Positions 8,808 through 17,794 are shown, numbered from the stretch's first letter. The stretch: DNA of 64,000 nucleotides from JAIXWP01 sp965247015 (GCA_965247015.1 CBDFGG010000006.1:614844-678843); one strand, 5' to 3'. Program-made: numbers and translations. The notes: generated by a model from the sequence alone, not told the origin.

Positions 8808-9353
8808 TTATTCCGCTTCAACTTCCTTTTGTCTTCTTAGTCTTCTAGCATGTAAACCAACTCCTACCTTAAATTCAAATATCAAAGAGTTCTTAAAATT
8901 AGGTGTATGGTTGATTGGTAAATTATAACCGACTTGGATATATGCTCTTAAACTTAAAAGATTTGGCTCCTTAAAATTCGCCGTCAATCCAAGCCCAGGT
9001 CTAAAGCTGTAGGAATTAATAAGCTTGTTTTCTGAGGTCAATAAATCGTTTGATTTCTCTTGCGAATAGTTTCCTTGACCAAATATATAGGGATAAAATC
9101 TTGACATCCGACTTATAGGAAAACTAGAATTAATTGGATCCCACATTACTTTAAGACCTCGCTCGCTGTAATTCTCATTGAAGGAGTAATTGGCTGCAAA
9201 ACCAAAATATTTCCTATGCATTCTGCAATTTTTATGTACTCTATCATATTGAACCTCCAACGACCATAGCGAACGTTGTCCATATCTATACTGCTGCCCT
9301 GAAAGTATTGAAATATCTGCAAAGGACCATCCCAATTTTGCCTCGCAGGTCAA
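8808..9353 (-). CDS. Outer-membrane beta-barrel-like protein; start codon unclear
   Basis: The body (SYSFRPGLGLTANF, LRAYIQVGYNLPI, LIFEFKVGVGLHARR) has alternating amphipathic strands like small outer-membrane barrels of Bacteroidota. The coordinates given use TTG at 9353, but this lies inside a clear signal peptide. The same frame continues upstream as SPLKKALLIFILILPLTCEA to an in-frame TAA. No ATG, GTG or TTG precedes it; an ATA codon (9399-9401) stands where the initiator would be expected. The gene is either starting at ATA/CTG or has lost its start by mutation. Confidence 0.6.
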   Translation of the reverse strand: MTCEAKLGWSFADISILSGQQYRYGQRSLWSLEVQYDRVHKNCRMHRKYFGFAANYSFNENYSERGLKVMWDPINSSFPISRMSRFYPYIFGQGNYSQEKSNDLLTSENKLINSYSFRPGLGLTANFKEPNLLSLRAYIQVGYNLPINHTPNFKNSLIFEFKVGVGLHARRLRRQKEVEAE

Positions 9354-9433
9354 TGGAAGAATTAAAATAAATATTAGAAGCGCCTTTTTCAGTGGTGATA
9401 TACTTTTGCTTTATAATGATCCTAAATTAATAC

Positions 9434-9535
9434 ATTATTGCTTAAATGTTTCACTGAATTTAAAGCCATAATTAAGCCGTGAAACAGTGAAACAGTTAAG
9501 CAGTGAAACAGTGAAGCAGTAAAACCGTGAAACAA
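9434..9535. repeat. Dispersed hairpin repeat, copy upstream of the EamA gene
   Basis: TTGCTTAAATGTTTCACTGA is followed by TTTAAAGCCATAATTAAGCC and then GTGAAACA/GTGAAGCA octamers. The centre has the TTTAAAGCCATAA variant, similar to the sixth array unit (TTTGTAGCCAATAA). Confidence 0.8.
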
Positions 9536-9547
9536 TTATAATCACAC

Positions 9548-9555
9548 TACATTTG
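9548..9555 (+). promoter_or_regulatory. -7 promoter box TACATTTG, 4 nt before ATG
   Basis: Exact TAnnTTTG, the Bacteroidota -7 consensus. It ends four bases before the start codon at 9560, so the predicted transcript starts at or next to the A of ATG (leaderless). Confidence 0.6.
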
Positions 9556-9559
9556 CGGC

Positions 9560-10408
9560 ATGAGCAATGAGTCGCGCGGCGTGATGCTAATGATCGGATC
9601 GGTATTTTGTTTTGCGATCGTAAATGTTATCGCCAAAATGCACCCTCATATTCCAGTGCATGAACTGATTCTCTTCCGCTCAATCGTTTCTTTCATCTTC
9701 GCCGCTGCTTACGTCAAACACTACGGGATTTCATTCTGGGGGAACAACAAATTCTGGCTTATTATGCGCGGATTGATGGGACTTACTGCGCTATTGCTAT
9801 TTTTCTCTACGGTAATGAATATGCCTCTCGCAAGTGCCAGTACCATTCAATATTTATCTCCTGTCTTCACGGTACTCATCGCTACCCAACTCAACAACCA
9901 AAAGGTGCGAACTATTCAATGGTTGTTCTTCGTGATGGCTTTTATCGGAACAATACTCATCAAGGGCTTTGATACTCGTGTAAGTACTTTTTGGCTCTTG
10001 GTCGGTGTTACATCTGCTTTCTTCGCTGGAATCGCATATAACTCTATCATCAAGAGCAAAGGAACGGATCACGCGATGACCATTGTGCTTTACAATCCGA
10101 TGGTAGCTATTCCTATAACTGGTATTTGGTGTCTATTCGATTGGACCACCCCTACGCCTACCGAATGGATATGGATGTTTGTAATGGGTGTATTCGCTCA
10201 CTTAGCACAATACTTTATGACGCTCGCTCTGCACAGTGATGTAGCAAGCAAAATCGCCCCGTGGAATTATTTCGGGGCGATCTTCGCAATTATATTCGGA
10301 TATTTCTTCTTTGACGAGAAGGTGGTGCTTCTCAGTATTTTCGGAATGATACTGGTCATTGTATCGGTGATTCTTAACTCTCGCGTACAAACCAAACCGA
10401 ACGATTGA
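9560..10408 (+). CDS. DMT-superfamily (EamA) transporter
   Basis: 282 aa with about ten membrane segments and the two-fold EamA repeat (residues ~8-138 and ~148-275). Conserved features include the loop after TM1 (NVIAKMHPHIPVHELILFRS), the RGLMGL and STIQYLSPVFTVLIA segments of repeat one and the FFDEKVVLLSIFGMILVI end of repeat two. Drug/metabolite exporters of this family move small metabolites across the inner membrane; substrate cannot be read from sequence. Transcribed away from the repeat-rich region, convergent with the ccm operon end. Confidence 0.85.
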   Translation: MSNESRGVMLMIGSVFCFAIVNVIAKMHPHIPVHELILFRSIVSFIFAAAYVKHYGISFWGNNKFWLIMRGLMGLTALLLFFSTVMNMPLASASTIQYLSPVFTVLIATQLNNQKVRTIQWLFFVMAFIGTILIKGFDTRVSTFWLLVGVTSAFFAGIAYNSIIKSKGTDHAMTIVLYNPMVAIPITGIWCLFDWTTPTPTEWIWMFVMGVFAHLAQYFMTLALHSDVASKIAPWNYFGAIFAIIFGYFFFDEKVVLLSIFGMILVIVSVILNSRVQTKPND

Positions 10409-10416
10409 TCGGTTTT
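10394..10416. terminator. Weak bidirectional terminator between EamA gene and ccm operon
   Basis: AAACCGA and TCGGTTTT form a seven-base stem around the EamA stop codon, followed by T-rich sequence on the plus strand. Confidence 0.4.
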
Positions 10417-10809
10417 CTATTTGGTCACAATCTTGTGTCCCAAATACGCCATCGGAAGATACAATGCCAACTCTGACCACATCCACCATGGATGTACGCC
10501 AAGTCCCCATAGATTAATGAATCCAACACCCGTAAAAATTCCTCCACAAATCAATGCAGGACGAATGGATGTCTTCATAATCAACGACGCCACCATTCCT
10601 GAAGCCATAGAACCAACAAGATGGCCTCCCATCACCATAAGGAAAGCGGCAGTGGGTAATGTGGCGATGAAAGCTTTTAAAGCTTCCATATCATTCATAT
10701 CGATGCCAGAAGGATAGGGATAAATGCTGCCCATTACACCTTCGGCCAAGGTGATGACAACTACGCCAGCCGTAACGCCGGCAATTACGGAGAGAAGTGA
10801 TTTAAGCAT
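10417..10809 (-). CDS. Small multi-pass membrane protein, last gene of the ccm operon
   Basis: 130 aa with four hydrophobic segments (about 4-26, 52-76, 82-104, 108-126); glycine-rich (GGHLVGSMASGMVASL). I do not recognise a named family. Its start overlaps the end of ccmF by 8 bp, so it is probably translationally coupled to it. Whether it takes part in cytochrome c maturation is unknown; position is the only hint. Confidence 0.7.
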   Translation of the reverse strand: MLKSLLSVIAGVTAGVVVITLAEGVMGSIYPYPSGIDMNDMEALKAFIATLPTAAFLMVMGGHLVGSMASGMVASLIMKTSIRPALICGGIFTGVGFINLWGLGVHPWWMWSELALYLPMAYLGHKIVTK

Positions 10810-13657
10810 TGACTTTATTTTTAGATAAACGAATGCGGTGTCTAATGGCCATGGTCGTGCCTATCACCATCACTAAACATCCCAACCACAACACATTAAT
10901 TTGTGGAAATATTTCCGCAGACAAGATAAGCATATCTTTTACTCCACTTGAATGCTGCTGCATCGTCAACTCTACTCCTTCCTTTGTTTCTTTCAATGAA
11001 AGCAACATTTTGAACTTCTGAGATTCCACTGGAAATACCAATGGTGTTCCATCTTCCATTTGTACACTTGCCAAGATGATACGCTCAGTGCTTTGACCAT
11101 CGGTCATCACACCAAATGCTCGCTTTAATTTCACATTATCTGGCAGATTTTCTGGCAAATCTGTAATCGCTACCATGCTATCCAACTGAATAGTCACTGT
11201 TTCTGAAAGTCGCACGGGCTGGCCGATTGGAACAATACCTGCCTTCGGCTCAAGATATCCCGCTGAGTCACCTTTCATTTCTGTATCGGTGTACTTGATG
11301 TAGGTGTACAAATCTGAAGTCAAGCTGTGCTTGATGCTTGGCTCACGACTGGTTTGATCTTTTGCAAACAGTAATGTTGGCTCGAGCGTAAATAATTTTT
11401 CTCCTGGAACGCCTGCTACCCACTCTGGTGCTTCTTCTTCTCCATACTCCGCAGGTGTTACTTCCTTCCAAAGGGAATCCTGACTCCAATCGCGCAAGAA
11501 ACTTTCTGATGCGGTATGGTCTTTCAACGAACGGAATGTGCTGCCTTGCACTTCTACATACTGACCTGCCTTATACTCCTTCGGAAGTTTTTTCAAATAA
11601 TCAATCGTACAATAAAGTCTATTGCCGCTCTTGTACTTGTCCTTGAAGTGTACAAAGTACTCGCCCATCACCAACGTATCTCCTTTGTAAATGAGCATAT
11701 CCTCACTATTATCAAAGTCTTCGCTGAGTTCGGTGACATTACCTCTTTTATTTTCAGAAATAAAGAATGACTGAGAGGTGCTAATCACTGCACCGATAAT
11801 CAATAAGGCAAATCCAATGTGCGCTACACTGGCTCCAATCAAATCCATCTTGCCTTTCAAAATGCGAATCGCATAATCCGCATTTGAAATCAAAGCAAAG
11901 AAGGTTGCGAAAATCAGCGCATACAATGGACCCGCGTTTGATTCAAATTGAATGAAGAATCCAAGAATGACGGTGAGTACAAATGATGCAATCAAACTCA
12001 AAGATATTTTTTTCAAGAAAAACTTTAGGTCTGTGCTTTTATATTTTAAGAATTGTCCAATAGCAATAATCAAGAATAGAATAAATGCCAGTGGTATTTG
12101 AATTCTGTGATAAGTATCGAATCGTTCTTTTTCTGCCGGAGCTGCAAAATTGTGTTCTGACAAGCGTTTCGCCCATCCCCAATCGGTGCTTGCGTGCAGT
12201 GATTTGAATGTATCTTCAAATGGTGCGAGCAATATATTTCCAACATTCACGCTGGTCTGAACTGTCACGTGAATCGCTGCGAGGGTCAATACTAATGAAC
12301 CAATAAACATCCAGAACTCACGACTCCACAATGCTTCTTCTTGCTCTGCAGCCACACGGTATTCTTTTCTGTAGCTGATATAAACTGCAACCAATGACAA
12401 CACCATGAACACGAGGGTCAATGTTGGAATCCATGTTCCTGCCCCAGGCAACGCACCTTCCACAGGAGGGGTGTCTGGTAAGGTCATAAGATTAGCTATA
12501 CCCAATAAAAATAGAATACCACATGATGCGAGATAAATGGTTCTCCATTTTTTATCGCTATTCATCAACCATGTACTAAGCGCTGTGAAGAACAACAAGT
12601 ACACAAGTAATTGAGCGAGAATCCCGCTGTCCACAAATGAGTGAACACTGCTATCTCCAAGCACTCCGCTTCGAGTGAGGAAGGTCGAATACAATACAAG
12701 AATGAAACTGCTGATGGTGAGAATGAGCGCTGAGAAAACAGATGTTTGCTTGCGCTGATTAATGACTAATAAGTGAGCAGCGCCAACTAATGTAAGCCAC
12801 GGAACGAGTGATGCATTTTCAACGGGATCCCATGCCCAGAATCCGCCAAAGCCAAGCGCCTCGTATGCCCATGCACCGCCCATCAAAATACCAGTGCCTA
12901 AAATCATAACACCAAAGAATGCCCATGGAATAGCTGGTTTAATCCATCCTGATTTATCTCCTCTCCATAAACCTGCAATGGCAAAGGCGAATGGAATGAG
13001 AGTAGATGCGAAACCGAGGAATAGTGTCGGAGGGTGAATCGTCATCCAATAGTTTTGAAGCAATGGATTTAATCCGCGACCATTTTGGAAAGTCGGCAAT
13101 GACAAATAATCTTCGTTCATAGTCCACGGCAATCCAACGTTCATTCCCGCTTCGCGGTTTAGCATGAAAGGATTGCTACCAAACTGGAATTCTCCGAAGA
13201 ATACACCGAGCAACATCGATGCGAGGAAAACTTCTACCAACGCCACGATAGCCATTACCCAAGGTTCCCAATCCTTTGACCATTTGATCAAGAAAAATCC
13301 AAGGATCACATGCCAGAAGGTCCATAACAAGAAGCTACCTTCTTGACCTTCCCACATACACGAGAACACGTATTGCATTGGCATTTCATTGTTCAAGTGC
13401 TCCCATACATACTTGTATTCATACAAGTGATTGGTAAGCATGAAAAGCAATGTACCCACTACTCCAATCACGGAGATACCATGTACATAAAAAGCCCAAC
13501 GAGCGGGCTTTTTCCAAATATCTTCAATGCCTGCAGAGCGCGTTGAAAGGTAGTAGGCTACCGTTGCAAAAATTGCAGACACAAAGCTGAGAACCACAAA
13601 GAAATTTCCGAGCATTCCAGGAATGGGATGCTCATTGAGGTACTGAATTTCATTCAT
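10802..13657 (-). CDS. ccmF: Cytochrome c maturation haem lyase CcmF (CcsA family)
   Basis: 951 aa, polytopic. The hallmark haem-handling WWD-type motif is GGFWAWDPVENASLVPWL (around residue 270). Conserved histidines appear in TIHPPTLFLGF and in IHVTVQTSVN, and the entry region has CMWEGQEGSFLLW. CcmF attaches haem delivered by CcmE to apocytochrome thiols on the periplasmic side. The C-terminal ~300 residues form a large periplasmic domain before a last TM (VLWLGCLVMVIGTTMAIRHR). It lies 24 bp after ccmE and overlaps the next gene by 8 bp, so it belongs to the ccmB-F operon. Confidence 0.92.
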   Translation of the reverse strand: MNEIQYLNEHPIPGMLGNFFVVLSFVSAIFATVAYYLSTRSAGIEDIWKKPARWAFYVHGISVIGVVGTLLFMLTNHLYEYKYVWEHLNNEMPMQYVFSCMWEGQEGSFLLWTFWHVILGFFLIKWSKDWEPWVMAIVALVEVFLASMLLGVFFGEFQFGSNPFMLNREAGMNVGLPWTMNEDYLSLPTFQNGRGLNPLLQNYWMTIHPPTLFLGFASTLIPFAFAIAGLWRGDKSGWIKPAIPWAFFGVMILGTGILMGGAWAYEALGFGGFWAWDPVENASLVPWLTLVGAAHLLVINQRKQTSVFSALILTISSFILVLYSTFLTRSGVLGDSSVHSFVDSGILAQLLVYLLFFTALSTWLMNSDKKWRTIYLASCGILFLLGIANLMTLPDTPPVEGALPGAGTWIPTLTLVFMVLSLVAVYISYRKEYRVAAEQEEALWSREFWMFIGSLVLTLAAIHVTVQTSVNVGNILLAPFEDTFKSLHASTDWGWAKRLSEHNFAAPAEKERFDTYHRIQIPLAFILFLIIAIGQFLKYKSTDLKFFLKKISLSLIASFVLTVILGFFIQFESNAGPLYALIFATFFALISNADYAIRILKGKMDLIGASVAHIGFALLIIGAVISTSQSFFISENKRGNVTELSEDFDNSEDMLIYKGDTLVMGEYFVHFKDKYKSGNRLYCTIDYLKKLPKEYKAGQYVEVQGSTFRSLKDHTASESFLRDWSQDSLWKEVTPAEYGEEEAPEWVAGVPGEKLFTLEPTLLFAKDQTSREPSIKHSLTSDLYTYIKYTDTEMKGDSAGYLEPKAGIVPIGQPVRLSETVTIQLDSMVAITDLPENLPDNVKLKRAFGVMTDGQSTERIILASVQMEDGTPLVFPVESQKFKMLLSLKETKEGVELTMQQHSSGVKDMLILSAEIFPQINVLWLGCLVMVIGTTMAIRHRIRLSKNKVNA

Positions 13658-13681
13658 ATCGGAGAAGTACTATTCTTGCTC

Positions 13682-14089
13682 TTACTGCTGCGCAGTTTCG
13701 AGAGAGTGTTTTTGATCGTTGTATTTGCTAGGACATTTCATTTGAATGTCGTTTGCATGAAACTCGCCGCTTTCGTTATAGTTTCCGAGCAAGGTTACTT
13801 TTTCAGAAAACTGCAGTCCATCTGGCTGTCCTTTTTCGTAGTGAAGAAAAACTTTTTCTGAATGACCTGTGCTGTCCACCACATGAAACTTGGTGAGGTT
13901 GGCATCAGCCAAAGGATCGTATTCGATCGGAAGTGTTTTGTCCACTATACCGGTGATTCGAACATTCTTGCCAGATTCATTTCTCGCTCCTTCGAAAGTG
14001 GTGTTTGGAACTGTTCCAACGTACACACTAATCAAGATGGCTGAAACTACAGCGATGAGAACAAGCAAAACGATATTTGACTTTTTCAT
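13682..14089 (-). CDS. ccmE: Cytochrome c-type biogenesis protein CcmE, CxxxY variant
   Basis: 135 aa with one N-terminal membrane anchor (residues 5-24) and an OB-fold periplasmic domain (RITGIVD, KFHVVDSTGH, VFLHYEKGQPDGLQ, VTLLGNY). CcmE carries haem covalently from CcmC/CcmD to CcmF. In E. coli the haem-binding motif is HxxxY. Here the corresponding end of the domain, HANDIQMKCPSKYN, has C119-xxx-Y123. This cysteine variant is known from archaea and sulfate reducers (System I*). It is located between ccmD (1 bp) and ccmF (24 bp). Confidence 0.9.
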   Translation of the reverse strand: MKKSNIVLLVLIAVVSAILISVYVGTVPNTTFEGARNESGKNVRITGIVDKTLPIEYDPLADANLTKFHVVDSTGHSEKVFLHYEKGQPDGLQFSEKVTLLGNYNESGEFHANDIQMKCPSKYNDQKHSLETAQQ

Positions 14090-14090
14090 C

Positions 14091-14300
14091 TTATTTCTTT
14101 TTTTCTAAATTCTTTACCTTCTTGTCGAGGATAATTACATAAGCGACAAGTCCTGCAAGCACGATCGATGCAACCGCAATCACCACTTTGATTTTACCGC
14201 TTGCATAAAAATACTCTTCCAACGAAGATTCCGCGAAAGCTGGAATAGTCATGAGTGTCATCACACTCAACATCGCCCACCTCTTAATCATTGTTTTCAT
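14091..14300 (-). CDS. ccmD: CcmD-like small membrane protein
   Basis: 69 aa, with a signal-like N-terminus (MIKRWAMLSVMTLMTIPAFA), a short extracytoplasmic stretch EEYFYASGKI, one transmembrane helix (VVIAVASIVLAGLVAYVIIL) and a basic tail KKVKNLEKKK. This fits CcmD, which helps release haem-loaded CcmE from CcmABC. Recognition depends on size, topology and position between ccmC (17-bp overlap) and ccmE. It has an extra N-terminal hydrophobic segment compared with the usual single-TM CcmD. Confidence 0.75.
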   Translation of the reverse strand: MKTMIKRWAMLSVMTLMTIPAFAESSLEEYFYASGKIKVVIAVASIVLAGLVAYVIILDKKVKNLEKKK

Positions 14301-15357
14301 TCTCTTGTTCTAATCTTTTTATTCTGAAATTCAAATTGTAAAGCCAAATTCCTAGAAGGATAAATCCTGCGCAAGCAGGGTAAAACACCATTCTCAACGA
14401 ACTATCTAGGTCATACGAAGAGAAGGCTGGATTGCCGCTTTTACCAGGATGTAAACCTTCTGCAAAGCGCGGCATCACCATCAATAACACGACTAACAAA
14501 ATAAAGGCGAAGATGTTGAATATCGCTGCGAGACGAGCCTTCTTTTCTTCATCGTTAACACTATTTCGCAAGATGAAATAAGCGACATACATCAAGAAGA
14601 CCACCATCGCTCCATTCAATTGTGGATCATTGGTCCACCAATCGCCCCAAGTGAAGCGCGCCCATATTGATCCGGTAATCAATCCTAGGATACAAAACAC
14701 TAATCCAGTACCCGCACTAGTAGCAGCTTTTGTATCGAATAATTTTATTTTAGAAAAATCCATTGCCACGTCTGCTTTTGCTTCGCGGCCAGCTTGGTTA
14801 AGGATTTTGATACTCTGAATAAATGAAATCAGCATAAGAGCAAACATCGTAAACCACATCGGCACGTGCCACATGAGGTTTCGAATGCTTTCGAAAATGA
14901 TGACTTGAAATGGATAGCCAAAATTCTGATGCCCATCATTTAAAACCTTAGGACTGCATGAGGTGGCCGAAGCAAAACCTTCAACAAAAGCAAAGGATCT
15001 AGAATCGATAGGTTTTTGTATGTAAACTGTGCCGTCTGTATTGGTGTTCGAATAGAAGCTAATCTCTTTAGATGGGAGCGTATCAGGAAGTATCGCTGTT
15101 ACCTTCACATGATTATTATCGATGATTTGATCTACCGTTGCACAGAAGTAAGTGCTTCCGCTTGCTACGAAGACTTGTAGCGAAGCTTTATCATCCACGA
15201 AGTGGGTATTGTAACCAGTAAAAGTAAAGGTATTGGGTCCGGGTTGGACTTTCTCAATGTCCACCGTCAGTCCTCCTGGGGCCAAAGGATGCCACAAAGA
15301 TGATATCACGGTATACACCAAAAGTGCTATACAGACGATCTTAAGCCATGTCTTCAT
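14284..15357 (-). CDS. ccmC: Haem exporter component CcmC with inserted periplasmic domain
   Basis: 357 aa; CcmC of proteobacteria has about 245. Residues ~150-357 hold the expected CcsA-type core: WHVPMWF (haem-ligand histidine), tryptophan-rich TWGDWWTNDPQLNGAMVVF, and the last TMs ending in NLNFRIKRLEQ. The tryptophan motif reads WGDWWTND rather than the classical WGxWWxWD. After TM1 there is a beta-rich insert of ~115 residues (~25-140; TVDIEKVQPGPNTFTFTGYN onward) with two cysteines (YFCATV, TSCSPK). CcmC loads haem onto CcmE. Its position after ccmB and before ccmD supports the call. Confidence 0.87.
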   Translation of the reverse strand: MKTWLKIVCIALLVYTVISSLWHPLAPGGLTVDIEKVQPGPNTFTFTGYNTHFVDDKASLQVFVASGSTYFCATVDQIIDNNHVKVTAILPDTLPSKEISFYSNTNTDGTVYIQKPIDSRSFAFVEGFASATSCSPKVLNDGHQNFGYPFQVIIFESIRNLMWHVPMWFTMFALMLISFIQSIKILNQAGREAKADVAMDFSKIKLFDTKAATSAGTGLVFCILGLITGSIWARFTWGDWWTNDPQLNGAMVVFLMYVAYFILRNSVNDEEKKARLAAIFNIFAFILLVVLLMVMPRFAEGLHPGKSGNPAFSSYDLDSSLRMVFYPACAGFILLGIWLYNLNFRIKRLEQENENND

Positions 15358-15392
15358 TGATACGTATTTTCCTTGTTACCGAAGCATCGGTA

Positions 15393-16055
15393 TTATTCGC
15401 GCCAAAGGTAGGGGAACAAAAGCAAGGAAAGAAGCAATGCCGCCCCATTTAAGATGAAAAGGACGAGAAGATTTAAACCATTTTCCAACCAAGTGAGGCC
15501 AATCATAGCACCTGTTGTAAATCTCACAATGGTGATGAGTAGTGGTATGATTACGGGAAAGCCTAGAATAGCAACCAATCCAACGCCTGCGCCTGATTTG
15601 TAGCTGAGTCCAGACACGAATGTTAGGGTGATGCCCAAGCCCGAACTACCTAAGATTAATCCTGAAAAAAGTTGATAAAAATCAGTCTTCCCTAGCATTT
15701 CATCTCCAAAAAAAAGCAGAAAGAAAAACAGGCTCACGACATTGAGGACTGCCACCAGTAGGGCATTGTAGAGCGACTTTGCCAACATGATTTGCCTTGG
15801 AGAAGTGAGCGAGTACAAATAGAGCTGCGTGCCTCCGCCCTCTTGTTGGAACGTTTTCTGCATGGCGTTGAATGCAGTGAAGAGTCCGGTGATCCACATT
15901 AAACCTCCCCAAACCTGCTCACTCTCGATACGCTCTAATGATAAATAACAGACAAACACAGTGGCCAGCACATACATGGCAATCCCCGCCAAAGCATGCT
16001 TTTGGCGAAACTCCAAGAGGAGCTCTTTTTTCCACAATGCGCGAAAGGCTGACAT
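15393..16055 (-). CDS. ccmB: Haem exporter protein CcmB
   Basis: 220 aa with six hydrophobic segments. N-terminus FRALWKKELLLEFRQKHAL and the mid-region SLTSPRQIMLAKSLYNALL are typical of CcmB, the membrane partner of ATPase CcmA. It is the first gene of a minus-strand operon, divergent from the gene at 16100 with only 44 bp between them. No ccmA, ccmG or ccmH is present next to it, so the ATPase must be encoded elsewhere in the genome. Confidence 0.88.
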   Translation of the reverse strand: MSAFRALWKKELLLEFRQKHALAGIAMYVLATVFVCYLSLERIESEQVWGGLMWITGLFTAFNAMQKTFQQEGGGTQLYLYSLTSPRQIMLAKSLYNALLVAVLNVVSLFFFLLFFGDEMLGKTDFYQLFSGLILGSSGLGITLTFVSGLSYKSGAGVGLVAILGFPVIIPLLITIVRFTTGAMIGLTWLENGLNLLVLFILNGAALLLSLLLFPYLWRE

Positions 16056-16085
16056 GCCGCGAAGGTAATGTGGATTTTACTTTGT

Positions 16086-16093
16086 TAAGTTTG
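16086..16093 (+). promoter_or_regulatory. -7 promoter box TAAGTTTG
   Basis: TAnnTTTG match ending 6 nt before ATG 16100, in the 44-bp divergent gap with ccmB. Confidence 0.5.
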
Positions 16094-16099
16094 TATTCT

Positions 16100-17794
16100 A
16101 TGAAAGCATTTTCTATTTTTCTCATATCCCTCTTTGTGATTTGTCTCACACCTGTTGTCAGCATTTCTCAGAGCAACGAGATATTCATCGAGCCAGTAAC
16201 GGTCATCAACAACAATGACCTGTCTTTCCAAGTCCTAAGCAACCCTGACCCCATGATGGGGCACGCGAATATGTCCTATGAAGTTTTATTTAATGGAAAA
16301 AAATATGATGTGCGATCAAGCTTTATGAGCGTACCTGCCAATATCGATACGCTTAAAAAAGAAATCAATAACCAAGTTTTGACCAACCCTAACATCACTC
16401 TTTTCGATGAATTCGATTACAAGGGATATTACGGTGTTTCGTTTAAAAGTCAAGTGACAGCCGAAGATGGTAGCGGCAACGATTACTTTATCGAATTTGC
16501 ATCAACTACCATTGGATCTTTCTTCATCACAGTAGAGGCCGTGCGTGAATCAAAAGATCAGTTGAATCTTGATAAAATCAAAGAAATCATTGATCACATT
16601 TCATTCATTTCTTTAGATGAGATGGACCGTCGACTTGGACTTCCTCTTCGTGAAAAGGACTTCTTAAACGATCTCGAACAAATCCAATTAGGCAAGAGTC
16701 AAAAAAGCATCGAGCAAGTCCAATACCGCTATGATAGCGGCTTTAGTTATAGTATTTTTTACAATAACTACGCGAAATTGGAGCGTGGAGAATTCGGTTT
16801 GAATGAAGTTGCTAATTTCATTTTTGAAAAAAATCCAATGGATGATTTGGGGAAATTTCGAAAGATGTTTACCCAACCCATCGACTATTACACCTTTGAA
16901 GCATTGTTTCCAAATGCAAGAGAAAAATTCATTCAAGAATTTGCGACCGCTCTTCTATCGAGCAATCAATCATTAATAGATGTGGTATTGCTCAATCCAG
17001 CAAGTACCTATTTCGAAGTGACGTATGTTGATGCACAGGATCCGGAGGTAATGAAAACAATGGTGGGGCTTCTGACAAAGCAAGAGCGAACTTGGGTGCT
17101 TCAGCCCCTCCAACTGCCGAAGTCTCTCGCTGAAAATAGCATGCTTCAAGGAACCTATGAACTCCATTCAGATCAAGAAGGCTTTTTACACATCTACTCT
17201 CCTGCTGAATCTAAATATTATTTCAAATTATCTTCAGATAAATCAAGCACTTGGAAAGAATATAATGTACTACCATACCTCAGTAAATCTGCCTTTCTAG
17301 TGTTATACCTCAATGCACAAGTGAATGAAAATTTGATGCTGGACAATGCCGACATTTATTGCTTGCCTGAATCCGAACAAAGCAGTGGATTGGTAAATCA
17401 GATTTATAAAAAACTGGATCAGGATGAATTGGTGAACGCAATAGATTTACCTGACCCCGTATCTCAGTCACTTCGCAATATTCATAGCTATAACTACTAT
17501 TTCACTCCTTTTACATACACCTATGATTACTTGTTTGAACAGCAAGCTAAAGTCATCGGTGGACCCAATACGCTCGCTTTTTCGAGTCCACTGTTGTTCA
17601 CGGATTTGGATAATGATGGATTTATTGAAGTAACCCACTACATCGTTTCTAATGGGAAATTAATTCATGCACAAAGTCATGAAGTGGCGGGAAATTCTTT
17701 GGTTCCTCTAGCTGAGAATATTCTGATAAAAGAACTTGAAAAGGACATTGATTGTTTTAATCTGAAAATCTATTCTCAATTCAAATTCAAATGA
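16100..17794 (+). CDS. Exported protein of unknown function
   Basis: 564 aa from MKAFSIFLISLFVICLTPVV, a clear signal peptide ending near SISQS. A longer frame reaches back to 15938 but would run through ccmB, so the later ATG is chosen; the TAnnTTTG box 6 nt upstream agrees. The body is mixed alpha/beta without a family I recognise. Near the C-terminus FTDLDNDGFIEVTHYIV contains a DxDxDGxxE calcium-loop-like pattern. It overlaps cobB by 4 bp, suggesting coexpression. Confidence 0.75.
   Translation: MKAFSIFLISLFVICLTPVVSISQSNEIFIEPVTVINNNDLSFQVLSNPDPMMGHANMSYEVLFNGKKYDVRSSFMSVPANIDTLKKEINNQVLTNPNITLFDEFDYKGYYGVSFKSQVTAEDGSGNDYFIEFASTTIGSFFITVEAVRESKDQLNLDKIKEIIDHISFISLDEMDRRLGLPLREKDFLNDLEQIQLGKSQKSIEQVQYRYDSGFSYSIFYNNYAKLERGEFGLNEVANFIFEKNPMDDLGKFRKMFTQPIDYYTFEALFPNAREKFIQEFATALLSSNQSLIDVVLLNPASTYFEVTYVDAQDPEVMKTMVGLLTKQERTWVLQPLQLPKSLAENSMLQGTYELHSDQEGFLHIYSPAESKYYFKLSSDKSSTWKEYNVLPYLSKSAFLVLYLNAQVNENLMLDNADIYCLPESEQSSGLVNQIYKKLDQDELVNAIDLPDPVSQSLRNIHSYNYYFTPFTYTYDYLFEQQAKVIGGPNTLAFSSPLLFTDLDNDGFIEVTHYIVSNGKLIHAQSHEVAGNSLVPLAENILIKELEKDIDCFNLKIYSQFKFK

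Noticed and set aside
15938..16099. N-terminal extension of the 564-aa exported protein
   Set aside because: It would be antisense to ccmB, lacks a signal peptide, and the -7 box lies just before the later ATG.
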